This document shows positions 9,431 through 18,881 of a DNA stretch of 64,000 nucleotides, one piece after another. Both the position numbers and the translations under genes were made by a program. The notes below the pieces were generated by a model. It made no database searches. It saw only the letters and a list, made by a program, of their open reading frames with translations, and was not told the DNA's origin. Position 1 is the stretch's first letter, and each line of letters opens with the position of its first letter. The stretch comes from Sphingomonas metalli. GTDB lineage: Bacteria; Pseudomonadota; Alphaproteobacteria; Sphingomonadales; Sphingomonadaceae. The stretch spans positions 806,001 to 870,000 of the forward strand of contig NZ_BMIH01000002.1 in NCBI RefSeq assembly GCF_014641735.1, read 5' to 3'.

Positions 9431-9640
9431 GTGACCGATGCCCCCATCAAAGGCCCGGCCTCCTATTTCCCCTCAATCGAAAAGACCTATGGCCGTCCTA
9501 TCGCCGAATGGCAGGCGCTGATCCGCGCGCGGCTGCCGGCAAAGCACATGGCGCTGGTGACGATGCTCAAGCAGGACCATGGGCTGGGCCATGGCCACGC
9601 CAATGCGCTGGTCGCGCACGTGCTGGCCGAAAAGGACTGA
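9431..9640 (+). CDS. DUF4287 domain-containing small protein
   Basis: A 69-residue soluble protein. It matches the DUF4287 pattern: SYFPSIEKTYGRPIAEW, then a KHMALVTMLKQDHGLGHGHANALV helical segment. A ribosome-binding GGAGA precedes the ATG by nine bases. The family has no established function, although many members are fused or adjacent to DUF5655. It stands alone between the divergent regulator and the convergent cupin gene. Confidence 0.8.
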   Translation: MTDAPIKGPASYFPSIEKTYGRPIAEWQALIRARLPAKHMALVTMLKQDHGLGHGHANALVAHVLAEKD

Positions 9641-9704
9641 ACCGCCCGCCGCCTGGGGCGGGCGGCGATCGCGGCACGGGCCTGCCCGCGCCGCGACCCG
9701 CGGC

Positions 9705-10121
9705 TCAATGGCCGACCGCGCCCTTGATCGCGTCGGCCGCCTTGCCGAGCAGGCCTTTCTCGGCCTCCTCTGCCTCTTCCTTGGTGCGGAATGCCGCGCC
9801 CTCGGGCTCGGCCGGCGGCGCGTAGACCGAGAAGAGCTTGAGCGGGGCACTGCCCTTGTTGACGATATTGTGCTCCGATCCCTTGGGGACGATCACCATA
9901 TGGTTGGGCCCCGCCTTGGTGCCGTGGCCGTCGATCGTCACCTGCGCATCGCCCGCGACGATGAAGGTGGTCTGGTCGGCGGGATGCGTCTCGAACCCGA
10001 TTTCCTCGCCCGCCGGGATGCTCATCAGCACCACTTGCACCTTGGCGTCGCGATAGACTTCCTTCTGCCACAGCTCGTTGCGGGTCGCGAGCTCGATCAT
10101 GTCCTTGTTGAAGATGGCCAT
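9705..10121 (-). CDS. Cupin domain-containing protein
   Basis: A 138-residue small cupin. The barrel is visible from about residue 25 to 105: metal-site motif 1 is approximated by GEEIGFETHPADQTTFIVAG and motif 2 by PNHMVIVPKGSEHNIVN. The C-terminal 30 residues are charged (EEAEEAEKGLLGKAADAIKG). The start at 10121 was chosen because MAIFNKDMIELATRN matches the family's typical beginning. The enzymatic or binding role is unknown; some relatives are annotated as mannose-6-phosphate isomerase-like. Confidence 0.8.
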   Translation of the reverse strand: MAIFNKDMIELATRNELWQKEVYRDAKVQVVLMSIPAGEEIGFETHPADQTTFIVAGDAQVTIDGHGTKAGPNHMVIVPKGSEHNIVNKGSAPLKLFSVYAPPAEPEGAAFRTKEEAEEAEKGLLGKAADAIKGAVGH

Positions 10122-10185
10122 TCCATTGTCCTTCCGGTCGGTCCGCCGGGTGAACGTCGGACGCGGCGATCGGATGCGCGTCCGC

Positions 10186-13100
10186 TCACTTCGCGGCGAG
10201 GCCGGCGACCAGCTCGGCCACCCGGTCGACGCGCAACAGCGGATCCTCGATCCGCTCGGGCAGCAGCAGGCGGCCGTTCTTCTCGACCAGCCCCGCCGCC
10301 GCCGCATCGCCCGCGAAGTCGCGCCGCGGCGTGAGGGCGATCGCGCCGGGACCCGCATCGATCCTGTCGATGCGGGCGGCGCGGGCATCGGCACGGATGC
10401 GGGCCAGCGCCACGAGCGCGGCGGCGGGCGCGGGCAGTGCCCCGAAACGATCCTCCAGCTCCCCGGCAAAGGCGTCGATGTCGTAGCCGTCGGCGAGCCG
10501 CGCGAGGCGTGCGTAGAGCGTCACGCGCAGCTCGTCGTCGGGGATCCAGTCGTCGGGCAGGCGCCCCTCGACGCCGAGGTGCAGCGCGGGCGTCCAGCGC
10601 TCGACATCCTGGCCGCGGGCGGCGCGCACCGCGCTTTCGAGGAGATGCTGGTAGAAGTCGGCGCCGATCAGCTTCATGTGCCCGGCCTGCGCCTCGCCGA
10701 GCAGGTCGCCCGCACCGCGCAGGTCGAGGTCGCGGCCGGCGATCTGGAAGCCGGCCCCCAGCCGGTCGAACGCCTCGAGGGTTCGCAGCCGCTTCAGGGT
10801 GCGCGGCGCGATCGCGTGCTGGGGATCGGTGAGCAACAGCACCTGGCCGCGCCGACTGCCCCGCCCGACCCGGCCGCGAAGCTGGTGGAGCTGGCTGAGG
10901 CCGAAGCGATCCGCGCGCCAGATCACCATCGTGTTGGCGCGGGGCACGTCCAGCCCCGCCTCGATGATATTGGTCGCGAGCAGCACGTCGCCGTCGCCGC
11001 CGCCGAAGCGGACCATGGCCTTGTCGATCTCGGCGGCCGGCATCTTGCCGTGCGCTTCCAGCAGCGCGAGTTCGGGGATGAGCGCGCGCAGCCGGTCGCC
11101 GACCGGACCCATGTCCTCGATCCGCGGCACGACCACGAAGCTCTGGCCGCCGCGGCTCTTCTCGCGCAGCAGCGCGGTCCGCACCACCTGCGGATCGAAC
11201 GCGCCGACCTGGGTGCGGATCGGCTGCCGGCGCGCGGGCGGCGTCGCGATCACGGACAGCTGCTGCAACCCGACCAGCGCGTGCTGGAGCGTCCGCGGGA
11301 TCGGCGTCGCCGACAGGGTGAGCACGTGCCCGGCGCCGAGGTCGCGCAGCCGCGCCTTGTCGGCGGCGCCGAAGCGCTGTTCCTCGTCGATGATCGACAG
11401 GCCCAGATCGGCATAGACGACGTCCTTGCCCGCGACCGCGGCGGTGCCGACCACCACGCCGATGCTGCCGTCCTTCAGCCCGGCCTTGACCCGCTTCTTC
11501 TCGGCCGGGGTCGACAGGCGCGACAGGCCGGCGACGGCGATGCCGGTACCCTCGAACCGCGCCACGAAGGTCTCGATATGCTGGCGGGCGAGCACCGTGG
11601 TCGGCGCCGCGACCGCGACCTGCCTGCCGGCGAGCGCCGCGATGGCCGCGGCCCGCAGCGCCACCTCGGTCTTGCCATAACCGACATCGCCGACGACCAG
11701 CCGCTCCATCGGCTTGCCGGCGGCGAGATCGTCGCGCACCGCCGCGATGGCGCGGGCCTGATCCGGGGTCTCGGTATAGGCGAAGCCGGCGGCGAACCGC
11801 TCATAGGCGGCGGTGTCGGCGACCAGCGCCGGCGCGGTGCGGGTCTCGCGTTCGGCGGCGAGGTCGGTCAGGGCGCGGGCGCTCTGCGCGATCGCGGCCT
11901 CGATCTCGCCGCGGCGCTTCTGCCAGCTCGATCCGTCGAGCTTGTCGAGCGTGACGGCGTCGGCATCCGCGCCGTAGCGCCAGATCCGGTCGGCCTCAGC
12001 GGTGGGGACGCGGCGCAGCGTGTCGCCGGCGTAGCGCAGCTGGATCGCCTCGCCGCCATCGCCCGCGTCGCCGGCCGGCATCGCGGCCAGCCCGGCGACG
12101 ACGCCGATGCCATGATCCTCGTGCACGACGACGTCGCCGATGCGGATCTCGCCCAGGCCGAACGAGGCCGCCGCGCCGCTGCCGGGGGCCGCATCGTCGC
12201 GCTCGGCACGGCTGCCGAGCAGGTCGGCCGCGGCAATCGCCAGCACGCCCTCGCGCCGGAAGCCGCGTTCGGCCGGCATGGCCAGGGCGGAGACGCTGCC
12301 GGGCTCGCCGGCCCGCACGGCGGCCCAGCTGGCGACGGGCGTCACCGCCTGACCGAGCATCGCGGCGAGGCGGCGGGCGAGGAAGCGGAGATCGCGCTCG
12401 CTCCCGAGGAGGACGATCCGCTCCCCGGCGGCGGCGGCCTCGCGCACGGCGGCCGTCAGCGCGCGCGCGAGCGCGCGGCGCTCGACGAAGCGGGGCGGCG
12501 GCGTGCCGATGCGGGCGAGGTCCAGCCGACGCCGCCCGGCCAGCGCCTCGTCCCAGCGGGAGGGATCGACGATGTCGCGCGCGGCGCGCCTGGGGCGGCG
12601 CCGCGCCGCGTCGGCGGCAAGCGCGAGGAAGCGGTGGCGGCGATCCTCCGCCCCCCGGGTGATCGACAGCGCGGCGCCGGGCAGATGGTCGAGCAGGGTC
12701 GTGCCGTCCTCGACAGGCGGCTCGGCGACGCGGCCGATCTCGCGGCGGCGCTCGTCGGCGACGGTCAGCTGGGTGACGGGATCGTAGCTGCGCAGCTGGG
12801 CGACGCGGCCCTCGCTCGCCTCGATCCGCAAGGGCCGCTCGGCATCCGCCGGGAACACGTCCAGCACCGCGCCGCGCAGGGCGACCTCCCCCGGCTCGTC
12901 GACCCGCTCGTCCGCCAGATAGCCGATCGCGACGAGCTGGTCGAAGAGCGCGGAAAGATCGACCGGCGCGTCCGCGGCGACGCAGGGCGGCTCGGCATCG
13001 AAGGCGTCCGGCGCGGCACAGGTCCGGGCGAGCGCCTCGCCCGTGACGACCAGCGCGATGCGGGGCCGCGCCTTGCGCCCCAGCAGCGTCCGAAGCCGGC

Positions 13101-13377
13101 GCAGGGCGGCGACCCGCGCGCCGACATTCGCCGGAGAGGCGGGCGAATCGTCACCGGGCAGGGCATCGCTGCCGGGGCAATAAAGCACCGCCGCGTCCGG
13201 ACAGGCGGCGGCCAGCGCCTGCGCGACTCCCGCCGCCCGCGCCTCGTCGGCGGCCGCGAAGACGAGGTCGCCGTCCGCCAGCGCCTCTGCCAGCGCCGCG
13301 GCCGTCTCGCCGATGCCCAGATCCTGCGCGGGTGCGAGAGGCGCCGTCAATTCACGCGCAGGAGCGGCAACAGTCAC
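10186..13377 (-). CDS. Mfd-like transcription-repair coupling translocase (divergent)
   Basis: About 1,060 residues with the Mfd layout: UvrB-like region (PGSDALPGDDSPASPANVGAR, then LRGAVLDVFPAD), CarD-type RNA polymerase-interacting domain (IGDVVVHEDHGIGVVAG), superfamily 2 helicase core with Walker A VGDVGYGKTE and DEEQ box (IIDEEQRFGAADK), RecG-like motifs (LSATPIPRTLQHA, RGRVGRGSRRG) and a C-terminal TRCF domain. Mfd removes stalled RNA polymerase and recruits UvrA. Several otherwise conserved stretches are altered, and the protein is somewhat short, so it may be a paralogue with the canonical mfd elsewhere. The start is uncertain: GTG at 13377 has GGAA upstream, while a TTG at 13413 would add 12 residues. 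Confidence 0.75.
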   Translation of the reverse strand: MTVAAPARELTAPLAPAQDLGIGETAAALAEALADGDLVFAAADEARAAGVAQALAAACPDAAVLYCPGSDALPGDDSPASPANVGARVAALRRLRTLLGRKARPRIALVVTGEALARTCAAPDAFDAEPPCVAADAPVDLSALFDQLVAIGYLADERVDEPGEVALRGAVLDVFPADAERPLRIEASEGRVAQLRSYDPVTQLTVADERRREIGRVAEPPVEDGTTLLDHLPGAALSITRGAEDRRHRFLALAADAARRRPRRAARDIVDPSRWDEALAGRRRLDLARIGTPPPRFVERRALARALTAAVREAAAAGERIVLLGSERDLRFLARRLAAMLGQAVTPVASWAAVRAGEPGSVSALAMPAERGFRREGVLAIAAADLLGSRAERDDAAPGSGAAASFGLGEIRIGDVVVHEDHGIGVVAGLAAMPAGDAGDGGEAIQLRYAGDTLRRVPTAEADRIWRYGADADAVTLDKLDGSSWQKRRGEIEAAIAQSARALTDLAAERETRTAPALVADTAAYERFAAGFAYTETPDQARAIAAVRDDLAAGKPMERLVVGDVGYGKTEVALRAAAIAALAGRQVAVAAPTTVLARQHIETFVARFEGTGIAVAGLSRLSTPAEKKRVKAGLKDGSIGVVVGTAAVAGKDVVYADLGLSIIDEEQRFGAADKARLRDLGAGHVLTLSATPIPRTLQHALVGLQQLSVIATPPARRQPIRTQVGAFDPQVVRTALLREKSRGGQSFVVVPRIEDMGPVGDRLRALIPELALLEAHGKMPAAEIDKAMVRFGGGDGDVLLATNIIEAGLDVPRANTMVIWRADRFGLSQLHQLRGRVGRGSRRGQVLLLTDPQHAIAPRTLKRLRTLEAFDRLGAGFQIAGRDLDLRGAGDLLGEAQAGHMKLIGADFYQHLLESAVRAARGQDVERWTPALHLGVEGRLPDDWIPDDELRVTLYARLARLADGYDIDAFAGELEDRFGALPAPAAALVALARIRADARAARIDRIDAGPGAIALTPRRDFAGDAAAAGLVEKNGRLLLPERIEDPLLRVDRVAELVAGLAAK

Positions 13378-13509
13378 AGGCAAGTTCCGGTAACAGAATG
13401 GAAAAGGGCGCAACGGGCGGTGTGCCGGACCCGTTCCCCTCCCCGATCGGAGGCAAGGCCGCCGCGCGGCCGCCGCGCACGAGCCTCATCGCCCTTGACC
13501 ATTAAATCT

Positions 13510-13517
13510 ACATATGT
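13510..13517. promoter_or_regulatory. Palindrome at the padR start, possible autoregulatory site
   Basis: A perfect ACATATGT palindrome inside CTACATATGTTGTATG immediately before the PadR coding region. PadR proteins commonly bind ATGT/ACAT dyads at their own promoter, so this is a candidate operator; support is positional only. Confidence 0.3.
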
Positions 13518-13528
13518 TGTATGAGCTC

Positions 13529-13831
13529 ATGGCTCGTAACCGGCGACCGTCCAAGCAGATGCTGGCGCTGCTTCGCGCGCTTCATGCCGCTGCGCCGGAG
13601 TGGAGCCACGGCTACGATCTGATGAGGTCGACCGGGATCCTGTCCGGCACGCTCTACCCGCTGCTGATGCGAATGAGCGATCAGGGGCTGGTCGAGGCGG
13701 AGTGGCGGGCGCCCGAGCAGCCCGGACGGCCCGCACGGCATGCCTATCGTCTGACGGCGGCCGGCCTTGCACTGGCGAGGGCGGCCGCGGAGGCTCGGGA
13801 CATGCCGGACAGCAAGGCACTGCCGGCATGA
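13529..13831 (+). CDS. PadR-family transcriptional regulator
   Basis: A 100-residue winged-helix regulator. The body reads MLALLRALHAAAPEWSHGYDLMRSTGILSGTLYPLLMRM, then GLVEAEWR and RPARHAYRLTAAG, the PadR DNA-binding fold. It lacks the long C-terminal dimerisation domain, as in short PadR types. The ATG at 13529 gives the usual family start; an in-frame ATG at 13514 is possible but falls within a palindrome. The stop overlaps the next gene (ATGA), so the pair forms an operon and the regulator probably controls it. Confidence 0.8.
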   Translation: MARNRRPSKQMLALLRALHAAAPEWSHGYDLMRSTGILSGTLYPLLMRMSDQGLVEAEWRAPEQPGRPARHAYRLTAAGLALARAAAEARDMPDSKALPA

Positions 13832-14475
13832 TCGTCACCCTGTCCCGCATCCTCGTGACGCTGGCGGCTCGGTCGCTCGGCTCCCGAAGGCGCGGATGGG
13901 CGGCGGCGATGGAAGGCGAACTCGACGCCGCGATCGAGGACGGGCGCCCGCTGGCCTTCGCGCTCGGCTGCCTGTTCGCCGCGTGGCGGACGCTCGCTGC
14001 CGAGCGCGAGGGACGCGCCATACTCGCCGCCCATGCCTTGGCGTTCGGCTTCATCCTGCCAGCGGCGGCGGTCTCGCTGCTGAGCGCCTGGTACGGCTTC
14101 CCCTATCTCGGCGTCGGCCGTGCGGGCCTGCGCGGGCTGGTGACAGGCACCAGCGAGCGGCTGCCGCTGCTCAACGCCGGTAACTGGTGCGCCGCGCCGC
14201 CGCTGACGTTGCTGGTGCTCGCGCTGGCGGTGGGGCAGATCGCGCTCGCCTGGTTCCTGCTCGAGCGCGACTGGACCCGCGCGCATGCCGTCGGCCGCTG
14301 CAACGCCGCCGCGCTGACCAGCCTGGCCTGCGTGACCGCGCTGCTCGCGCTCGACATCAGGCCGATGCTGCTGCCCCTGATGGCTCTCGTGACGGAGACA
14401 CTCGCCGTGATGGCGCTCGCGCAGGAATCCCGCCACGCCGGCGAGGACGTGCTCGCCGAGGTGCCCGACGGCTAG
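13828..14475 (+). CDS. Hypothetical four-TM membrane protein partnered with PadR
   Basis: A 215-residue membrane protein coupled to padR by ATGA overlap. The N-terminal 60 residues are soluble (RRRGWAAAMEGELDAAIEDGRPLAFALGCLFAAWRTL), resembling the N-terminal segment that often sits in proteins encoded after PadR genes. Four hydrophobic segments follow. No catalytic motif is seen. By analogy with PadR-membrane protein pairs it may respond to envelope stress or a toxic compound, but this is inference. Confidence 0.65.
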   Translation: MIVTLSRILVTLAARSLGSRRRGWAAAMEGELDAAIEDGRPLAFALGCLFAAWRTLAAEREGRAILAAHALAFGFILPAAAVSLLSAWYGFPYLGVGRAGLRGLVTGTSERLPLLNAGNWCAAPPLTLLVLALAVGQIALAWFLLERDWTRAHAVGRCNAAALTSLACVTALLALDIRPMLLPLMALVTETLAVMALAQESRHAGEDVLAEVPDG

Positions 14476-14587
14476 CGGCCGGGCGAAGACAGCCACGCCT
14501 CCGCATAAACTACCCGGCCGGGCGCATCGGCCGGATCGGGCGGCCGCGCCCGGACCTCCGCCACGTTTCAACGAGAAGGAACCGTCC

Positions 14588-16171
14588 ATGATCGTCTCGG
14601 CCAACCATCATGCCTCGTTCTTCGCGCTGCTGGCCCTGCTGCCCGCGCCCGTCCTCGCGCAATCCTCGGCGATCGAGGTGGGGCGCTGGCAGCCCTATGG
14701 CGCACGATCCACCTATCAGCGGGACGCCCGCGTGCCCGGCGACGGTGCGCTGCGCATCGAACCGCGACGCGCAGCGGGCGAGGTCTGGTCTAGCGGCGCC
14801 GGGCTGGTGATCCCCGACCCCCTGCGCGCGGGCGAGCACGTCTCGGCGGTCTTCTGGGCACGCGCCGAGCGGCCGGTCCGGGTTACAGCCACCATGAACG
14901 GCGCCGCGCCCGCCTATACCGCGCTGACGGTCAGCCCCATCGACCTCACGCCCGGCTGGCGGCGCTACACGATCACCGGCCTGGCGCCGAAAGACCTGCC
15001 TGCACGGTCCCAGTCCCTCACGGTGCAAACCGGCCAGGCGGCGGTGGCGGTATCGCTCGGTCCGGTCGCCTTCCTGCCGGGCGAGCCCGACGCAGCGTCC
15101 GTGCGGAACGCCTTCGCCGGCTTCCGCGCGCGCTCCGTCGCGCACGACGTGCGGATATCCTCCGATCCGGGCGTGGTGCTGGCCGGCACGCTTCGCACGC
15201 CGACGGGCCACGGCACCGGCCCCTTTGCGCTCGCGATCCTGATCCAGGGACATGGCCCCAACGGGCGGGGCGGCTATGGCAGCCTGTCAGACCGGCTGCT
15301 GGCGGACGGCATCGCCACGCTGGAGTATGACAAGCGCGGCATCGGCGCCTCGACCGGCGTCTATGAGGAGGACATCGCCGCGCTGACCCGCGACGCCAGG
15401 GCCTGGGTTACCGCCATGCGCCGGCGACCGCAGATCGACGGTCGCCGGATCGCTCTGGTCGGTCACAGCCAGGGCGGCGTCATCGCGCCGGCAGTCGCGG
15501 CCTCCGACCCGATGATCAAGGCGGTGGTCACGCTGGCGGGATCGGTCGGGGACGGTCTGCCCTATCTCCGGCGGGCGATCCACAATCAGATGATCGCCGC
15601 CGGCCTGGCGGAAGCGGTCGTCGCGCCCGTCGTGGACGCCGCAGGCACATTGCTTCAGGCGCGATCGGACGGCGAGGATGCCGAGACGATCGCCCGGCTA
15701 CGCGCGGCGTTGACCGACCGGTTCGTGGCAGCAGGCTTCTCGCGGCCCCGAGCGGAGGCGGCGCTGTCGATGATCGACGTCAGGGAAGCGTGGCGGGCGG
15801 AAGAGATGCGCTCCGCCTCCGATCTGCGCGCGTTGCAAATACCGGTTCTCGCGGTGTTCGGCTCCAAAGACCCGCTCGTGATCGCATCCGACGAGGCTCC
15901 CGAGGCCCGGCGCGCACTGGCCGGCAACCCCCGGGCGAAGGTGGTGGTACTGGAAGGGCTCAGCCACTGGTTCCAGGAGGGTGCGCAGACGGGCGGCGCG
16001 GAAGAAGTGCCGAAGCTCGGGGCCAATCTGGGCTCGCCCAGAGCGGTGTCGCTGGCCGGCGACTGGTTGCGCGCCGTGCTCGCACCGGCCCGCGGCAATC
16101 ATGTGCGGGCAACCAGCGGGGCCGGTCGGAAGTTTCCTGCCGTGGCGACACTGGATCGTCGGGATCGGTGA
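14588..16171 (+). CDS. Secreted alpha/beta hydrolase with N-terminal beta-sandwich region
   Basis: A 527-residue exported hydrolase. A signal peptide (FFALLALLPAPVLAQ) is followed by a roughly 150-residue region that looks like a carbohydrate-binding/jelly-roll module (AGEHVSAVFWARAERPVRVT, LTPGWRRYTITG). The hydrolase domain follows, with YDKRGIGASTG, the nucleophile elbow GHSQGG and a C-terminal LEGLSHWFQEG histidine. The layout resembles dienelactone hydrolase/acyl esterase proteins. The ATG has GAAGGAACC upstream. The substrate is unknown. Confidence 0.75.
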   Translation: MIVSANHHASFFALLALLPAPVLAQSSAIEVGRWQPYGARSTYQRDARVPGDGALRIEPRRAAGEVWSSGAGLVIPDPLRAGEHVSAVFWARAERPVRVTATMNGAAPAYTALTVSPIDLTPGWRRYTITGLAPKDLPARSQSLTVQTGQAAVAVSLGPVAFLPGEPDAASVRNAFAGFRARSVAHDVRISSDPGVVLAGTLRTPTGHGTGPFALAILIQGHGPNGRGGYGSLSDRLLADGIATLEYDKRGIGASTGVYEEDIAALTRDARAWVTAMRRRPQIDGRRIALVGHSQGGVIAPAVAASDPMIKAVVTLAGSVGDGLPYLRRAIHNQMIAAGLAEAVVAPVVDAAGTLLQARSDGEDAETIARLRAALTDRFVAAGFSRPRAEAALSMIDVREAWRAEEMRSASDLRALQIPVLAVFGSKDPLVIASDEAPEARRALAGNPRAKVVVLEGLSHWFQEGAQTGGAEEVPKLGANLGSPRAVSLAGDWLRAVLAPARGNHVRATSGAGRKFPAVATLDRRDR

Positions 16172-16325
16172 AGACCGGTCCCTCACGACGGCGTCGCACC
16201 GGGTCCTGCAACGATGGCGCGTCCGGAGTGCCTCGCCCAAATCCATCCACGAGCGGTGGCGGGATCGGGTCGGCGGGGCTGGCGCCCGGGCGATCCATCC
16301 GGGGCGTCGGTCGGAAGGAAGTCGG

Positions 16326-16862
16326 ATGCCCTCCTCGAAGAGCTTTCCCCAGGAACAGCGCGGCGTCGCGTTCGGCATGGCGGCGGCCTTGTGCGTCACC
16401 CTTCTGGTCTCGGCGCTGTGCCTGTACCGGGGTGCCGCGACGACGCTTTCGCCGAGCGAGCGCCTGATCATCACGGCGAAGGCGGACGTGATCGTCATGG
16501 TCTGGCTCGCGGCGACGATCGCGAACGTCGCTCGGTTGCGCTTCTTTTCGCCCGATGACATCGCCGGCAGCGGTGCAGGGGTCGCCACGCCGCAGGTGGA
16601 GCGCGCCAGGGCGATCCTGCAGAACACGCTCGAGCAGGTGGTGTTCGCCCTTCCCGTCCACATGTCTCTCGCGTTGCTGGTCGCGTCGTCGGTGCCGCTG
16701 ACCCTCGCGCTCGCGGCGCTCTTCGCGACGGGGCGCCTCCTCTTCTGGATCGGCTATGCACGGGACGCGCAGGCGCGGGCCTTTGGCTTCGCCCTGACCT
16801 TCTATCCGACCGTGGCCGGGCTGCTCGTCCTGGTGGTCGAGAGCGTGAAGCAGTCCTTGTAG
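16326..16862 (+). CDS. MAPEG-family membrane protein
   Basis: A 178-residue membrane protein of the MAPEG (eicosanoid/glutathione metabolism) superfamily: four hydrophobic segments, with the conserved ARAILQNTLEQVVFALP helix and a later ATGRLLFWIGYARDAQARAFGFALTF segment. The start at 16326 is preceded by AAGGAAG. Bacterial members are poorly characterised; some have glutathione transferase activity. It is followed by a 274-bp spacer and then a flavin monooxygenase on the same strand. Confidence 0.75.
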   Translation: MPSSKSFPQEQRGVAFGMAAALCVTLLVSALCLYRGAATTLSPSERLIITAKADVIVMVWLAATIANVARLRFFSPDDIAGSGAGVATPQVERARAILQNTLEQVVFALPVHMSLALLVASSVPLTLALAALFATGRLLFWIGYARDAQARAFGFALTFYPTVAGLLVLVVESVKQSL

Positions 16863-17136
16863 GGACCCGGCGACCGGGATCGGCCGCGCGGCATCGCGGA
16901 CCGATCATAGAGGATATTCCCCGGGCGCTCGGCATCGGCTATGACGGCGCCGTCGGAAAAGGCAGGCTTGGTCTGGTCAGCCCAAGCCCTTCCGGTAACG
17001 GAAGCTCTGGTCTTCGGCCTCGGCCAGGATCCCCACGACGAACAGCGGACGCCGATCCCGGCGTCCCGTCGTTCGTCCGCGAGGGTGCCTGGATGGGGAA
17101 CGCTCCGGTCGAACATTCGACTGAAGGAGCCTCGCC

Positions 17137-18645
17137 ATGTCACCCGATCATCGTTCCACTTACGACGTCATCATCGCCGGCGCCGGGCCGGTCGGCCTCT
17201 TCCTCGCGTGCGAACTCGGACAGGCCGGCCGCCGTGTGCTGGTACTTGAGCAAGGCGATGCCGAGGCCTCCTCGCTGAAGCAGCTGCCGTTCGGGCTGCG
17301 CGGGCTGAACCTGTCGACGATGGAAAGCCTGGATCGCCGCGACCTGCTCGCACCGCTGCGGGCCCGCATGGAAGCAAGCGATGTGGCGGCCAGCGCGCCC
17401 TGGGTGGCCGGCGCGCGGCGTCCCGCCGGGCATTTCGCCGGCCTCCAGTTCTTCCGCGACATGGTGGACGAGGATGCGTGGCCATGGCGCGCGGGGGGCG
17501 CGACCGAGATGCTCGCCGTCACCATGGCGGATCTCGAGCACGTCCTGGCGGTGCGCGCGCGCCAGCTGGGCGTCACGATCCGCCACGGCTGCGGCGTCGC
17601 TCGCGTGGCGGTGTCGCTCGACGGCGTCCAAGTCGAGGCCGGTGGCGTGACGCACCAGGCGGGCTGGCTGGTCGGCTGCGACGGCGGTCGCAGCACCGTG
17701 CGCAAGGCGGCAGGGATCGGCTTCGCCGGCACCGAGCCGGAATTCACCGGCTACTCGATGGCGCTGCGCCTCGGCGAACCCAATCCGCTGCACCCCGGCC
17801 GCCAGCATGGCGCCGCGGGCATGTATACCTACGCGCCGCCGGGCATCGTCACCCTGGTCGACTTCGATGGCGGCGCGAACCACCGCAAGGCGCCGCTGAC
17901 GCGCGATCCCGTGCAGGCAGTGCTGCGGCGTGTCTCCGGCACCGACGTCGTGGTGGAGGCGGTGGACCTCGCCACGACATGGACCGACCGTGCGTTTCTC
18001 GCGGCCCGCTACCGCCAGGGGCGCGTGCTTCTTGCCGGCGACGCCGCGCACGTCCACGCACCGCTCGGCGGACAGGGCCTCAACCTGGGCATCGGCGATG
18101 CGATGAACCTGGGATGGAAACTCGCCGCCGTCCTTCGCGGCGAAGAGCCGCCGTCGCTGCTCGACAGCTACGAGCAGGAACGCCGCCCCGTGGCGGAGCA
18201 GGTGCTCGACTGGTCGCGCGCGCAGGTCGCGCTGCTGCGCCCGGATCCCGGCGCGGCGGCGTTGCGGAACGTGGTGCGCGATCTGCTGAACACGCGCGAC
18301 GGCGCGACCTACTTTGCCGGACGCGTATGGGGGGCCGGGCTGCGCTACGGGACGCTCGCCGCCATCCATCCTCTCGCCGGCCGGAGCGCCCCCGACATGA
18401 TGCTCGCGGACGGCCGGAGGCTCGATGAGGCGCTGCGCAGCGGCCGGGCCCTGCTGGTCGACTTCGATCCCGCCGGTCCGCTGGCGGCGACCGCCCGCCC
18501 GTCCACCCGTATCGACTACGTCATCGCCGGGTCCCGCCTCGATCCCGGGATCGACGCGCTGCTCGTTCGCCCCGACGGCATCGTCGCCTGGGCGGGCCCG
18601 ACCGGCGACGACGCGCACGGTACCGGGTCCGTGCCGCACGCCTGA
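17137..18645 (+). CDS. FAD-dependent aromatic-type monooxygenase
   Basis: A 502-residue class A flavoprotein monooxygenase (PheA/TfdB/MhpA-type). It shows the N-terminal Rossmann motif DVIIAGAGPVGLFLACELG, the DG motif GCDGGRSTVRKAAGI, and the second FAD motif LLAGDAAHVHAPLGGQGLN followed by DAMNLGWKLAAVLRG. A short thioredoxin-like C-terminal region is present (LLVDFDPAGPL). It likely hydroxylates an aromatic or polyketide-like substrate using NAD(P)H; relatives include rifampicin and tetracycline monooxygenases. The start follows GAAGGAGCC. No pathway partners are adjacent. Confidence 0.8.
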   Translation: MSPDHRSTYDVIIAGAGPVGLFLACELGQAGRRVLVLEQGDAEASSLKQLPFGLRGLNLSTMESLDRRDLLAPLRARMEASDVAASAPWVAGARRPAGHFAGLQFFRDMVDEDAWPWRAGGATEMLAVTMADLEHVLAVRARQLGVTIRHGCGVARVAVSLDGVQVEAGGVTHQAGWLVGCDGGRSTVRKAAGIGFAGTEPEFTGYSMALRLGEPNPLHPGRQHGAAGMYTYAPPGIVTLVDFDGGANHRKAPLTRDPVQAVLRRVSGTDVVVEAVDLATTWTDRAFLAARYRQGRVLLAGDAAHVHAPLGGQGLNLGIGDAMNLGWKLAAVLRGEEPPSLLDSYEQERRPVAEQVLDWSRAQVALLRPDPGAAALRNVVRDLLNTRDGATYFAGRVWGAGLRYGTLAAIHPLAGRSAPDMMLADGRRLDEALRSGRALLVDFDPAGPLAATARPSTRIDYVIAGSRLDPGIDALLVRPDGIVAWAGPTGDDAHGTGSVPHA

Positions 18646-18881
18646 ATGCTCGCGCCGGCAACGCCGCTGGCACCGGGCTCGTCGCGGCATCGGCAACACC
18701 GTGCCAGCGCGTTCGCATCCTCGCCCCGCGTCGACACGTGGAACTGGTCTGTGCACTGTTTTTCTGGCGGGGCATTCCATTCCTAGCGGACGCGTCTCGC
18801 GTTGCCGCCACGAGGTGACCGGATGGCGTGGCGGAGCCGTATCGATCGACAACCGCGGGAAGCGCTGCGATACCGACGACC

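Noticed and set aside
10078..13524. A 1,148-codon plus-strand open frame
   Set aside because: It lies wholly opposite the Mfd-like gene; the translation is low-complexity Arg/Gly/Asp-rich and has no domain pattern.
16990..17020. CTTCCG-GTAA-CGGAAG mini-hairpin before the FAD monooxygenase
   Set aside because: Only six base pairs and no U tract or partner gene; too weak to call a terminator or riboswitch.
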